DNA from: Leptura quadrifasciata
Taxonomy: Eukaryota > Arthropoda > Insecta > Coleoptera > Cerambycidae
Assembly (NCBI GenBank): GCA_963675555.1
Contig: OY776676.1
Location: forward strand, 161,494,279-161,558,278
Reading direction: 5' to 3'
DNA length: 64,000 bases
In this document: piece after piece, positions 1 to 9,301 of the stretch
Numbering within the stretch: position 1 is the first letter of the stretch
Layout: each line of letters begins with the position of its first letter
The notes under the pieces: generated by a model
What the model saw: the letters and a program-made list of their open reading frames with translations, nothing else
What the model was told of the DNA's origin: nothing
The model's database searches: none
Made by a program: the position numbers and the translations under genes

Positions 1-900
1 ACTGAGACTATTTATATTTGTAAAAATTATGAGATCATCTGCAAAAACTAGATGCTCACAACTAATTACTGATGATATGTCATTTATGAAAATCAAACGC
101 AGCAGGGGCCCCAAGTTGGAACCCTGAGGGACGCCTGACGTTGCTGTATAATTAAGAGATCTGTGACCGCCGTGTTCCACAAATTGCTTCCTTGAGAACA
201 AATAAGATGTGAAAAGCAAGGTTAATGTATCCGAAAATCCAAAAGCTCTTAACTTGGACAATAACAAATAATGATCTATTTGATCGAAGGCTTTTTGGAT
301 GTCCGTGTATATGACATCCACTTGCCCCCCTGAATCCAGGCTGTCACATATGAATTGGGAAATACAAGCTAGATTTGTTACTGTGGATCTTTGTGCCATG
401 AATCCATGTTGCATGGGTGATATGGACAATTTATTGTGCTGTAAATATGGTTATACAAAATTATTTCCAGTGCGTTCGCAAAGTTGCATAAAACGGCAAT
501 GGGTCTGTAATTGATTATGGACGATGGATCGCCAGCTTTTAAAATAGGACATATTTTGGTAATTTTCCAGATATCCGGAAACTTGGACGCTATAAGTATC
601 ATGTTAAAAATAATACGCAGCGGAGTAACAAACACCGCAGCACAGTCTTTAACTACGAAGCTGGGAACACCGTCAATACCGGCTGTCATTTTGTTTTTCA
701 GTTTTTTGATTGCTTCAAAGATTTCATTTTCTGTAATACAGTTAATATTTATCAATTCGAATGGGTAAGATATGTTGTCGTTTGTGTGACTTGGATCCGA
801 AGGAGAATATACACTTGAGAAAAATCTTGCAAAACCATTAACTATCATTTGCGGTTTATCCAGTGTTTCATTGTTGTAAGTGACCGCTCCCGGGATTCTA
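1..900 (-). pseudogene. Reverse transcriptase fragment of LINE family A copy 1
   Basis: The minus-strand translation shows the fingers region (KKLKNKMTAGIDGVPSF), the palm strand (IYTDIQKAFDQIDH), the TSGVPQGSNLGPLL motif and the catalytic FADD box near 30-45. The reading frame breaks near 430: copy 2 has HIYSTIKSSISPVQHGF where this copy has lost a few bases after HIYSTI. The protein therefore lies in two frames. In life it would copy LINE RNA into DNA at a nicked target. The frameshift and truncation make it non-functional. The plus ORFs at 299-514 and 511-768 are its antisense shadows. Confidence 0.85.
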
Positions 901-936
901 CTTTTACCTCTTTATACTGAGCAAAGGACCAAAATT

Positions 937-1326
937 GGGGGCGAGCGTAGGTGCGTCTTTACTATGTACATACTTCGGTATGCGATGTAAAGCAACGACA
1001 GGCGCAGTTAGTACTTGGATGGGTGACCATTCTAACGAAAACCGCGTTCTCGCCTCACACATCTTCCAGCGGCTTGTATATCAGTGTATGCGCGGAAGCT
1101 ATACAATCTTATGCGAGGGTTGTATAGGAGATATACCATCCTTCGGAGGGGATGTAAAGCCGTCGGTCCCTTGTCTATTAAATGTTAGGCAAGTAAAAGA
1201 TCCCTACTGTTCTTAAAGGAAGAGGTTCGGCAAAATTCCTGGTTGGGGGTAGCTCGTCTACAGGCGTCGGTGTTAGGCCTCAGTAGCGGAAATAGGCCGA
1301 CGTTAAATAAATGTATAAAAAAAAAG
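937..1326 (+). mobile_element. 5S-rRNA-derived SINE, copy 1 (longest)
   Basis: A non-coding retroposon of about 390 bp inserted in LINE A. A perfect 12-bp target-site duplication, AGGACCAAAATT, flanks it at 925-936 and 1327-1338. Its head (982-1028) aligns with the internal promoter half of 5S rRNA: it holds AAAGCAACG and then AGTTAGTACTTGGATGGGTG followed by ACC. The body (about 1030-1310) is shared with the minus-strand copies at 46212-46509 and 50743-51035. It ends in an A-rich tail. Known 5S-headed SINEs (SINE3 type) use a type 1 RNA polymerase III promoter and borrow LINE machinery. The 93-codon ORF inside it (935-1216) is not a gene. Confidence 0.85.
982..1028 (+). promoter_or_regulatory. 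5S-type RNA polymerase III internal promoter (A box to C box)
   Basis: This segment resembles animal 5S rRNA from the A box (GTAAAGCAACG) through the intermediate element (GGCGC) to the C box (1006-1028, AGTTAGTACTTGGATGGGTG then ACC). It lies near the SINE's 5' end, as expected for transcription from an internal promoter. The copy at 46212 lacks it, and the copy at 50743 keeps only the last bases of the C box. Confidence 0.8.
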
Positions 1327-1640
1327 AGGACCAAAATTTAAAGGGATCGTGCGAGATTACATTTTCGACGACTGAAACATAATCTTTATAAGCAGATTCA
1401 ATTTGTTGTTTTATGGTGGCCCTGAATCACCTAAACTGATTCCGGTAATAATCTGTTTTGTATTTTTTGAAATTTTTGTGAACCAGTTCTTTGCAGAGAA
1501 TGTTATTTTTAATTTAAGCATTATACCAAGGTGGGAAAGTACGGCTTGACTTATTAAATTTTGATACACATTCTTCAAATATACTGTTTAAACGCGCGTA
1601 AAGTGGTCATACAACGTTATTGTTTTCCTGTGTTTAAAAT

Positions 1641-2040
1641 GCCAAAGAGAAATTTAACAACAATATAAAAAATACAAATAGGTAGTCATTTTGGTATACT
1701 CTTCAAAAATACCTAATAAATAAGAATCTACTGTGTAACACATCACAGTCATACTACAAGACACCAAGAACTGAAACTAAAAATAAAGAAGAGCGAACAA
1801 ACCAGCTTCCATTATATATTATTTGTAATTTTATCAGACAAAATTCTGTGATACCTATTCATTCATTATTGTTATTCATATATATGGGCCTTACGCGGAA
1901 AAATAACACCAAAAATGGATAAAAGGATTATTATATGTCAAGCGATCCATAATCAGAAAATAGTAAACTTTACATAAAAGGCGGCGAGTGTTCGACGCGC
2001 CAATATCCATTGGCTGGATGTCGGTCTCGATAACTAGGGC
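1641..2040. other. No recognisable feature
   Basis: AT-rich sequence between the LINE fragment and the GC-richer segment that starts near 2040. I see no coding potential or clear repeat structure. Confidence 0.4.
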
Positions 2041-2065
2041 CGAGTAGGACTATTACTCTTTGCAC

Positions 2066-2461
2066 CTAGATTATCTCTATAGACCTGGGCCGGCCTTCGT
2101 GATAGGTGGGCCCGCGTACTTCTACCAGACCCAGCTCACAAATGTGAGATGTGTCGTGGTATTTTCTGCGGACCTCCCCTGGTCCTGGCTGTTGAACCTC
2201 GCTGGCTGAGGTCTCTTCTGGCGCTCTTCTTGTCTTGATGTTTTCTTTCTTCGCCAGCTTGTCACCCCCGGGGGTAGTCATCGGTCGAGTTGGGTTTAGG
2301 AAGTTTTGGCTGGGACTGACTGCCGGTACGTAGGAAATCAATTGATATCCTACCCCGGATCGTCGGAAAGGTAAGGATGAGCTGTGTAGCGCAAACCGAA
2401 AGTGTAACTTCTTCCTCCTCCCCGCCCCCCCCAGCATTCGACTTATTATTTGACCTGACAA
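2066..2461 (-). CDS. Unidentified 131-codon ORF in a GC-rich island
   Basis: I do not recognise this protein. The ORF starts at 2461 (MSGQIISRMLGGAGRRKK) and is basic, with Pro, Gly, Glu and Lys-rich stretches such as TPGGDKLAKKENIKTRR. It shows no catalytic motif, membrane segment or signal peptide. The stretch 2040-2460 is clearly richer in GC than its flanks, which suggests a separately inserted element. Its start sits where a 108-bp tandem duplication begins (2455-2670). That resembles the monomer-headed 5' ends of some retrotransposons, so this could be the start of an ORF1. It could also be chance. Confidence 0.3.
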   Translation of the reverse strand: MSGQIISRMLGGAGRRKKLHFRFALHSSSLPFRRSGVGYQLISYVPAVSPSQNFLNPTRPMTTPGGDKLAKKENIKTRRAPEETSASEVQQPGPGEVRRKYHDTSHICELGLVEVRGPTYHEGRPRSIEII

Positions 2462-2670
2462 GGCAAAAAGCCTCTATTTCGTCTATTATTTTTCTTTGTC
2501 AATTTTGTTAAATGCAAAAAATCATACAAGTTAATTTATGAGTGTTTATATGCATAATATAACTGACAACGCAAAAAGCCTCTATTTCGTCTATTATTTT
2601 TCTTTGTCAATTTTGTTAAATGCAAAAAATCATACAAGTTAATTTATGAGTGTTTATATGCATAATATAA
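2455..2670. repeat. Perfect 108-bp tandem duplication
   Basis: Positions 2455-2562 and 2563-2670 are direct copies that look identical by eye, each beginning CTGACAA and ending GCATAATATAA. The unit is AT-rich and lies upstream (in minus orientation) of the ORF at 2066-2461. Near-identity implies a recent duplication or selection for tandem promoter monomers. Confidence 0.9.
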
Positions 2671-3384
2671 TATAAGAATCTGTTTCTGCTTTGTACCGAT
2701 ACAGACAAAGCGACATGGTTCTTATAATATACACAGTAGACAATACTTTACTCTTATCAGCTGCCAGTCGGATAACCGCAATGAGTTAACAGTGAACAAA
2801 AGCAGAGCAGAACATATATAACTGTACGGTGTTGTAGAGAAAAGAGTGATTTAATCACCGGTTCATTTTTACCTAATCACTGTTAGCGATTGCTCTAGTG
2901 ATATGTAGCAGTGATGGTGATCACGTTACATCTATAAATATACCATAATTATATAGTCGTTAAACTACAACAAAACAAACCAAACTGTAAAGCACCTCCA
3001 TGTTTAGTCGTTATAATGCAGTAAGTTCCAGTAAATACTTGTTGAATCTATTTTTTATCTCTAGGTGACAGCTGTTACCTTGAATAGTAATAATAATGAT
3101 TACAAAATTTTTACAATAATGGAATAAACATATTCCGGATTTACAAATGGAGAGTCATTATCTAAATACTTTATATTACACAGTTTTTAAGATTCTTTGA
3201 TAATGGTCGCAAGATCGAAACATATGTCAGTCAAAACTGAACAAAATTCAGTAATTGGCACTGCCGTTTTACAGTTAATTCAGGGCCGTTTAATATTGGG
3301 TACAAATAATATGGATTAACAAATATTAGAATAAAATAATAACCTTGTTAACGCCAAATTGCATTTTTGCGAACTGGACGATGA
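2671..3384. other. No recognisable feature
   Basis: AT-rich sequence with no convincing ORF, inverted repeat or similarity to other parts of the window. Confidence 0.4.
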
Positions 3385-3745
3385 ACATTTTAGAATTCGA
3401 AAAACATAAATTTCAATAAGACGGATGGATGCACACTGCATTCTACAATTCTAGTTAGACAATGGTTAGAATGTTACTTCCCCGGCATGTGGATTGGTCG
3501 CTATGGACAAACTGCATAGCCAGCCCAGTCGCCAGATCTAACCCGTTAGATTACTTCTTATGGGGGTATTTAAAACAGAAAGCATGCTCAAACGGTTTAC
3601 AATCATAAATGAAGATGTCATCTCATCTGTGTATGAACAATTCAGAAAAAGATTAGAGAAATGTGTATTAGTAGGAGATCTACATGTATTTTGTTTTAAA
3701 AAGGTTTTTCCTTATTTTGAACTAATTTCGTATTTGAGCTTTTCC
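3385..3745 (+). pseudogene. Mariner/IS630-type transposase C-terminal remnant
   Basis: Translation across shifting frames gives the second catalytic Asp region (DGWMHTA), then GMWIGRYGQTA, then ARSP and LDYFLWGYLKQ. That is the conserved C-terminal half of DDE transposases of the mariner type (usual form: FQxDGAPxH, RWIGR, WPPRSPDLTPLDFFLWG). The helix-turn-helix half and the first catalytic Asp are missing. Stops and frame changes separate the motifs, so this is a dead remnant. The 63-codon ORF at 3560-3751 lies in the wrong frame and is not a protein. Confidence 0.7.
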
Positions 3746-4229
3746 TCATAGTTGAATTTAACTTTGTTATAAAATGTTCACTAAAAATGTTAAGAGGTAG
3801 TTTGTTTAAACCCAATTTCATATTTTCTAATTTTTAGAATGCATGAATGCAATGTATTATTTATCTAAGTTTGACAACTGTTGTGAGAGCAAGATGTCAA
3901 AACTTTTCATAAAGAATGGCTTTTTCTCGGTGAATCAAAAGTAACAAAGTTTACAAGAATGCAATGTTTCATCCGGGGACACACTGTAAAAGTAATAATA
4001 TTTATAATATAATTTTTAGAGGTAAGAAATAACGAGACGGTGGAGGGTATCAATGGCATTCATCAAATACAACTAAATGACATTTCTTGTTCTATTTTTA
4101 TGATAAAATAATGAATTAATAAAACAACGTCAAATATTATTATTAATATAATTTTCATAATATCTTAAATTCCATATAACATAATATTGCAATTTCGGCT
4201 ATACAAATGCATTAAAGAGAAAACATAAA

Positions 4230-4530
4230 GTACTTAAAGTATCATGTTTAAAATCTTTGGATTTTGGATAAGAAATCCAAAGTTTCTACAACATGCTTTA
4301 ATAACGTGAGAGATATGATTGACAAATGTTAATTTGCAACAAAATATTACTCCAAGATATGATATTACATTTTCCAATATTCAGCGATAACTTGTTCTGA
4401 TTACACCAAGCTTCTATATTATATTCAAATCCTTCTGTAAACCTATACAATCGTCTGTATATTTTTAAATCATCTGCGGACATTATCGTTAATATTATTG
4501 AAACCCAGGGAAACATAAAACTCTGCTAAA
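4230..4530 (-). pseudogene. LINE reverse transcriptase remnant
   Basis: The minus strand encodes ADDLKIYRRL (the catalytic ADD box), then CNQNKLSLNIGKCNII, the thumb-side segment that follows the active site in Jockey/CR1-like LINEs. After a break comes NFGFLIQNPK, equivalent to GFIIRN in the LINE at 9302-11600. Both ends are missing and the frames are broken. Confidence 0.7.
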
Positions 4531-4950
4531 ATTTTTTTTGCACTTCAGTCGATATGTACCTCAGAAATCAAAGACATTTTAGTCATTCTCGGCCGCGTTC
4601 TTCCTTTTTTAAATCGTTGTAGAGGGCCCACGTAACTCAATTGTCGTTTCATATGAATACATTATCATTTTGCACAATTTAAACTAATTTTATTTTCACA
4701 TTTGCGACTCCCTTCCTGATATGCTTTCAGATTCATTTGGATTTTCATATAAACAATTTCCTCAGAAATTACTTGTCTAACCAACCACACTGTCATGCCT
4801 ATTTTTCCAACATTTCTTTTGACTTCTCGTCTGTGGTCCCTGGCTGTTTATATTTACGCTAGTATCTTGTAAAATTCATCTATAAACTGCATAAGAGATA
4901 ATATTTGTTCATTCTCGTAGATCCTTTTGCTAATACACTAATATTGACAT

Positions 4951-5343
4951 TTGACAGCACAAAAATTGCGTCATCGAAGTCGTATTGAACCTCTTTTACG
5001 ACTCCTTTCACTTTTAGGTGCTATCTCGTGCCAAGGTCCTATTGAAGTTTTATCATATTTTAATGATCTTTGTATAACTATTTTTGTAGAAGATCATAAT
5101 GAGATCATATTTTTTCTGAACGACCCTTATAAAATTATATTCGTAAGCCCTAATGTAGACGCTTTTTGCTCCCTTTCGGACCGGCACTCTCCTTTTTTTG
5201 CGGGGTCCACGTGGATATTCGATCCATGTACCTGCTGCAGTTTTTGCTTCCTTTCTGAATCGCCTTCTCTGATCCCAGATATCTTTTATTCTTCAGGCGT
5301 ATTCTTTCAACGCCTGAAGTTACTGCCTCCAGATTGCCCCTAG
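4951..5343 (+). other. Open frame of 130 codons, probably not a gene
   Basis: A Cys/Phe-rich frame with no recognised domain. The opposite strand of its second half reads as a Lys/Ser/Arg-rich peptide, so the open frame could be a mirror of an old coding remnant. It lies directly upstream of repeat R1 copy A. I would not annotate it as protein-coding without expression evidence. Confidence 0.15.
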
Positions 5344-5383
5344 GCTCCCTTAGAGATTGAAGAGGTTCCCATCCCCTCTGTTT

Positions 5384-6790
5384 AATTACTAAAGAAAATT
5401 CTTGATCGTTAAAGCAATCAAGAACACATTTAATCCCACCCAGTAATTATTTATCTCAATTTTATATCAAGATAAATAAACAAATTGGTCAATTATGTGA
5501 TCGTCTAGTTTTACAAAGTTAGAACGTTCTGCGTTGTGTGTGTGTGTGTGTGTAGTAACCTTTTATATTTAGCCAAGTTCTTTAAGCAAAGTTTAATATT
5601 ACGATTTGATATCATTTACATTAGAAAAATTAATCACTCTTGTAATTTAAATACCTTGTAAGTTTAAACACCCTGTTTATTAATTGAGAAACCTAGTTAA
5701 TCATTTATATTACTTATTTGCTGTTTTATTGTTCAAGGTAATACTGTGAATATATAGTTAAAGTTGGTTGTCAGATTTTATTTGATTGCAATTAAATCAT
5801 CATCACTTAGTTTAGTATTACTTGTATTGCCAGAAGAAGCAAACAATAGTTGTTGGGATAATAGTCACAGGAACCATTTTATTTTATAACATTGCTGTAG
5901 CAAATAGCTAAATATAAAGTTAAACAATCCAAATATTTTAAGACAATTGTCTAAATATTATATAGGAAGGTTGACGTGGCTTTAAATGACTATACTGTAC
6001 ATGTTTCAGAGTAATACAAATAACAAGAACCCTGTTATGCAATAGAATTTCCGTGTTATTTTGATTGTAATAATTAGATATGCGGCAAATGTCCGGTAGA
6101 ATGATTGTTTGAAATTAGTATGGTAACAATCGCTACGATAAAAGAAATCTTAATGCAAAATAAAGGACAATAATCATGTCATATTCGTGCATTATATAAT
6201 TTACGTGGTAATTGAGAATTAAATACTCGTGTAAAATATCATAGAATGTTGAGGAATATCCTTTAATTGTTTACACAAATGGCAACTACCGAATTGTGAA
6301 CTATATCCAACAACGTATAGAGGACCAATGGGCCCAAGTACTGACCGCTGATCTGTACTGTTTGTAGTTAATAATTACAGAAACGGATCGTTATTAAACA
6401 ATCTGAGAAACTAGGTAGGTCGCCGGTGAGATACCTCGCACAATAATTTGAACTGCAAAACATTCTTGTGAAATCTTACTCGTCATTAGGTACACGGTAA
6501 GCCTCCGGTAGTACTTTAACTGAAGTATAATTGAAGGTAAAGTCGCTTGTCATCGCATAAACTCTGAAAATATACATCTCAATGATATAAACTTGTAATT
6601 TAGCAAACGTAATATTTAGAATGGGAACTTTTACCTAATCTCATTGTTATTGTTAAAAATAATAGCTGAGTAAATTGTAATGTAATTTTATCCTACTTTC
6701 TTGTTAAAAATCAAATCAAATATTTTATAGAGAATCTAATGTTTCTTTTAGTACCACAAACACGCAAATTACACATTTCCCATTCGAAAT
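5384..6790 (+). repeat. Non-coding interspersed repeat R1, copy A
   Basis: About 1.4 kb collinear with 40362-41915; part of it recurs at 18550-18990. Matching starts at TAATTACTAAAGAAA and continues through the CAATCAAGAA segment, the CTCAATTTTA segment and, near the end, TTTTAGTACCACAAA. No ORF is conserved between copies and I saw no terminal inverted repeats. It could be a non-autonomous transposon, a solo LTR-like unit or an old segmental duplication. Confidence 0.75.
5535..5553. repeat. (TG)n microsatellite
   Basis: About nine TG units inside repeat R1 copy A. The corresponding place in copy B (near 40516) has only one or two units, so the array expanded after the copies separated. Confidence 0.9.
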
Positions 6791-6839
6791 CGGAATGTAA
6801 ATTGAATTTTAAATAATACCGTATAGTTTGAAACAAAAC

Positions 6840-7150
6840 TACCAGAGTTAATATAAAACTGCCATTCTCCGGGGCTCTATCGACGCCCGACCGAGTATTG
6901 AAATGAAGTCGAAGTAAATACGTTCGTTGTCGATGGCTATGACGGAAATTTTAGGTGATAATAATAAATCCGAAGAGCAGCCTCTAATGCGCGATAATGA
7001 TAGATTATTTTTAGTTGATGCAAAGATTAGTTCTGTGGTAATAACTTGTACAGCGAGTACTTTGGTAATGTGTCCGGAGAGAACGGCTCATTTAACGGAC
7101 ATCTAGCTTCTTCCTCGTAATGCGTCTAGCTCGTTCTTTTATATGATTAG
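6840..7150. other. Unique island with a 58-codon plus-strand ORF
   Basis: This stretch looks more complex and less AT-rich than its surroundings. It contains CpG-bearing words and homeodomain-like TAAT/ATTA cores, plus an open frame at 6933-7109 (MAMTEILGDNNKSEEQPLMR...). Nothing identifies the frame as coding. A conserved non-coding element is an alternative. This is a low-confidence flag. Confidence 0.2.
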
Positions 7151-8789
7151 CGGCAGATAACGGCAGGGAGGGAGTGATACTTTTTTACTTTTTTTAGCAC
7201 ACTGGTTATGTGTGCTGACCACCACGCTGACCGACACAACATAGGGATCACCCCTATTTTGTATATAGTGGGTTGGTCTTGTTTATTTGAACACAATTTA
7301 GATAAGAACTCCTTATGCTGAAGGCAATTTTTAAACGTATCTGAACTTATATCTCGAGATTTTAAAACATTAGAAGGGCTGTTGTAGAATTTAGGATGTA
7401 AGATGTAATAATGATAATTACTGTTTAACCGTTGCTGTAGAGATAGTGTTCACATAAATTGGAAATAAAAATAGGAATTCTTTCAAATAGAATGCATTCT
7501 AGTACAGTGTGTTTCAAGATACCTGATGAGACCCAGGTACCATCCATCCTTTTGGCACGGGTCGGGTGGGATTAGGCCTGGATCCTTAGCGACTTCATAA
7601 AATCTATTGCACTCATTTGTGTTGTGAATAATCATCATATGATGAGGAAATAAAAATAATAGCTCGTAATGGATTTTATGTAACGTTTATTATTAAACGA
7701 TTGATTGTCAAAATCTGCAGACTGTTTTTAAATAGCATGTCATTTACTTAACTCAGCGTCAATAAACGTTGATTCAACTTAATTTATCTATACAAAATAT
7801 CTCACCCTTATGAAGGTACAGCCTTCTAAAGTTGGAAATAATAAAATATATATTTTGTAAATAACACAATCAAGGGCCTAAGAGGCCGAAACATATGTAA
7901 AGTATTTGCGATTTGAATATATTGAACTGCCAGTATTCTCCGCCAGATTAATCTTTAATTAACCAAGCCAACATTATACAATCATAAAATATGAACTATA
8001 AATTTTTCATGTAATTGTTTATTTACTTTTTTTGCTTATACACCAAGTCTAAAAACTTTAATTTATTTGTAAACTAAACGAATGATTAATTTCCATCAAA
8101 TAGTGTATTGTTATGGAGAGCAGATCGTGTATATGTTGTTACGCTAAACAAAATATTTATATAATTAAATTAAATAAGTTATTTAAACATATAAAAAGGA
8201 CGATCAAATAAGTTATATTTTTATATTAATTTATTGATAAATGTTTATATCTTTTTTGTACCAAACGCAATGACCTTAAAACATAATATTTCTATTTTGA
8301 AACTGTGCTATATAAGTTTGAAGTTGAAAACAAAGCTGATAAAGAGAAAACACAAGTCACTTTTTAAATAATTATCTGCGAATTCGTGAATATAAAAATA
8401 AGAGATAAGTTTACAGTAATGAAGCATTAATTTGGATCATTAATTTTGTAATATTAATTAGAATTAAGTACAGAAAAGTCATTGGTAGTGTGACTGATAG
8501 TTATTTTTAAAATCTCTGTTTCCACTCAAGATTTGTTTCCTTACTTTAAAGGTCGCGTAAAGGAAAGTTTACTGAAAGTATCAGTATTATGACAACTCCT
8601 GGGTAAATTACAAAAAAATTGATATAAGGGGGGCTGTGCGGTTTCTACCGCTGTGAACTCTTTCTTTTATTATATTGATGAAATCATTCACCATATTCTT
8701 CACTATAGTCATCTAAGTTCTCTGGAAAGTAGTCCAGGTGAGAGAATAGAAAATGTAACTTTATGCATATCTTGCATCCATATTCTATT
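7151..8789. other. No recognisable gene
   Basis: AT-rich sequence. A short motif near 7870-7890 (GGCCTAAGAGGCCGAAACAT) faintly recalls the tail of Penelope-like elements, but I could not support a fold. No coding remnants were seen. Confidence 0.35.
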
Positions 8790-9301
8790 CCAACATTGTT
8801 TTATAGTGGAATCTGTAAAGGTTTTTTAAGCTAAGCTGGTGTACAACGAACTACCTGCGAATACACTAATTCTGTGGCATTTTTAATGATAGTTAAGCCA
8901 TTGCCAATTACTAAAATATTTATGTCATCTGTATAACAGACACAATAAGTATTTGGCATTTTATTTGTTATTAAATCGTTTGTAAAAATATTGAAAAGCA
9001 GAAGACCCAAAACAAATCCCTGAGGAACTCAATGCATGATATTGCAAATAGCGCTGGTTATATCGTCATTTACTTTAACAATTTGTGTTCTGTACGAACA
9101 AAATAGGTTTAATAAAGCAACTTATCTGGCGTCGTACCTGTCTAATTTATTGAACAGTATTTCATAGTCGATAACATCAAAAGCACGAAAGAAATCAATA
9201 AATAACCCTAAGGCATATTGCTTGTTAACAAGGGCATTAATAATTAAGTCTTGGAACTCACAAAGTGCTGATTCAGTACTCTTGTTTTTAGAGAAACCAT
9301 G
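8790..9301 (-). pseudogene. Reverse transcriptase fragment of another LINE (family C)
   Basis: On the minus strand from 9301 downward: HGFSKNKSTESAL (motif before the palm), GLFIDFFRAFDVIDYEIL (first palm Asp), VPQGFVLGLLLFNIF, and YTDDINIL in place of the usual YADD. A stop lies after RYDAR. The motif spacing fits Jockey-like LINEs but differs from families A and B here. It is cut at 9301, exactly where the (TTA)n tail of the next LINE starts, which suggests that LINE inserted into it. Confidence 0.75.

Larger units (their letters stand above)
1..1640 (-). mobile_element. LINE family A, copy 1 (5'-truncated, runs off the window)
   Basis: Non-LTR retrotransposon on the minus strand. From 1640 down to 1339 it encodes the linker between endonuclease and reverse transcriptase (PPWYNA, then a Lys/His-rich stretch, then DPFKFWSF). 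After a SINE insertion (937-1326) it continues into the reverse transcriptase down to the window edge. It matches the copy at 20492-22595 closely along its length. The 5' part (ORF1, endonuclease) is missing and the 3' part lies outside the window. The TSGVPQGSNLGPLL and FADD motifs place it in the Jockey/CR1/L2 assemblage; the exact clade cannot be settled by eye. Confidence 0.85.

Noticed and set aside
935..1216. 93-codon plus ORF
   Set aside because: It lies entirely within the 5S-derived SINE and is not conserved as a frame in the other two copies.
7862..7895. Possible hammerhead-like GAAAC motif
   Set aside because: No CTGANGA box or stem II at the right distance.
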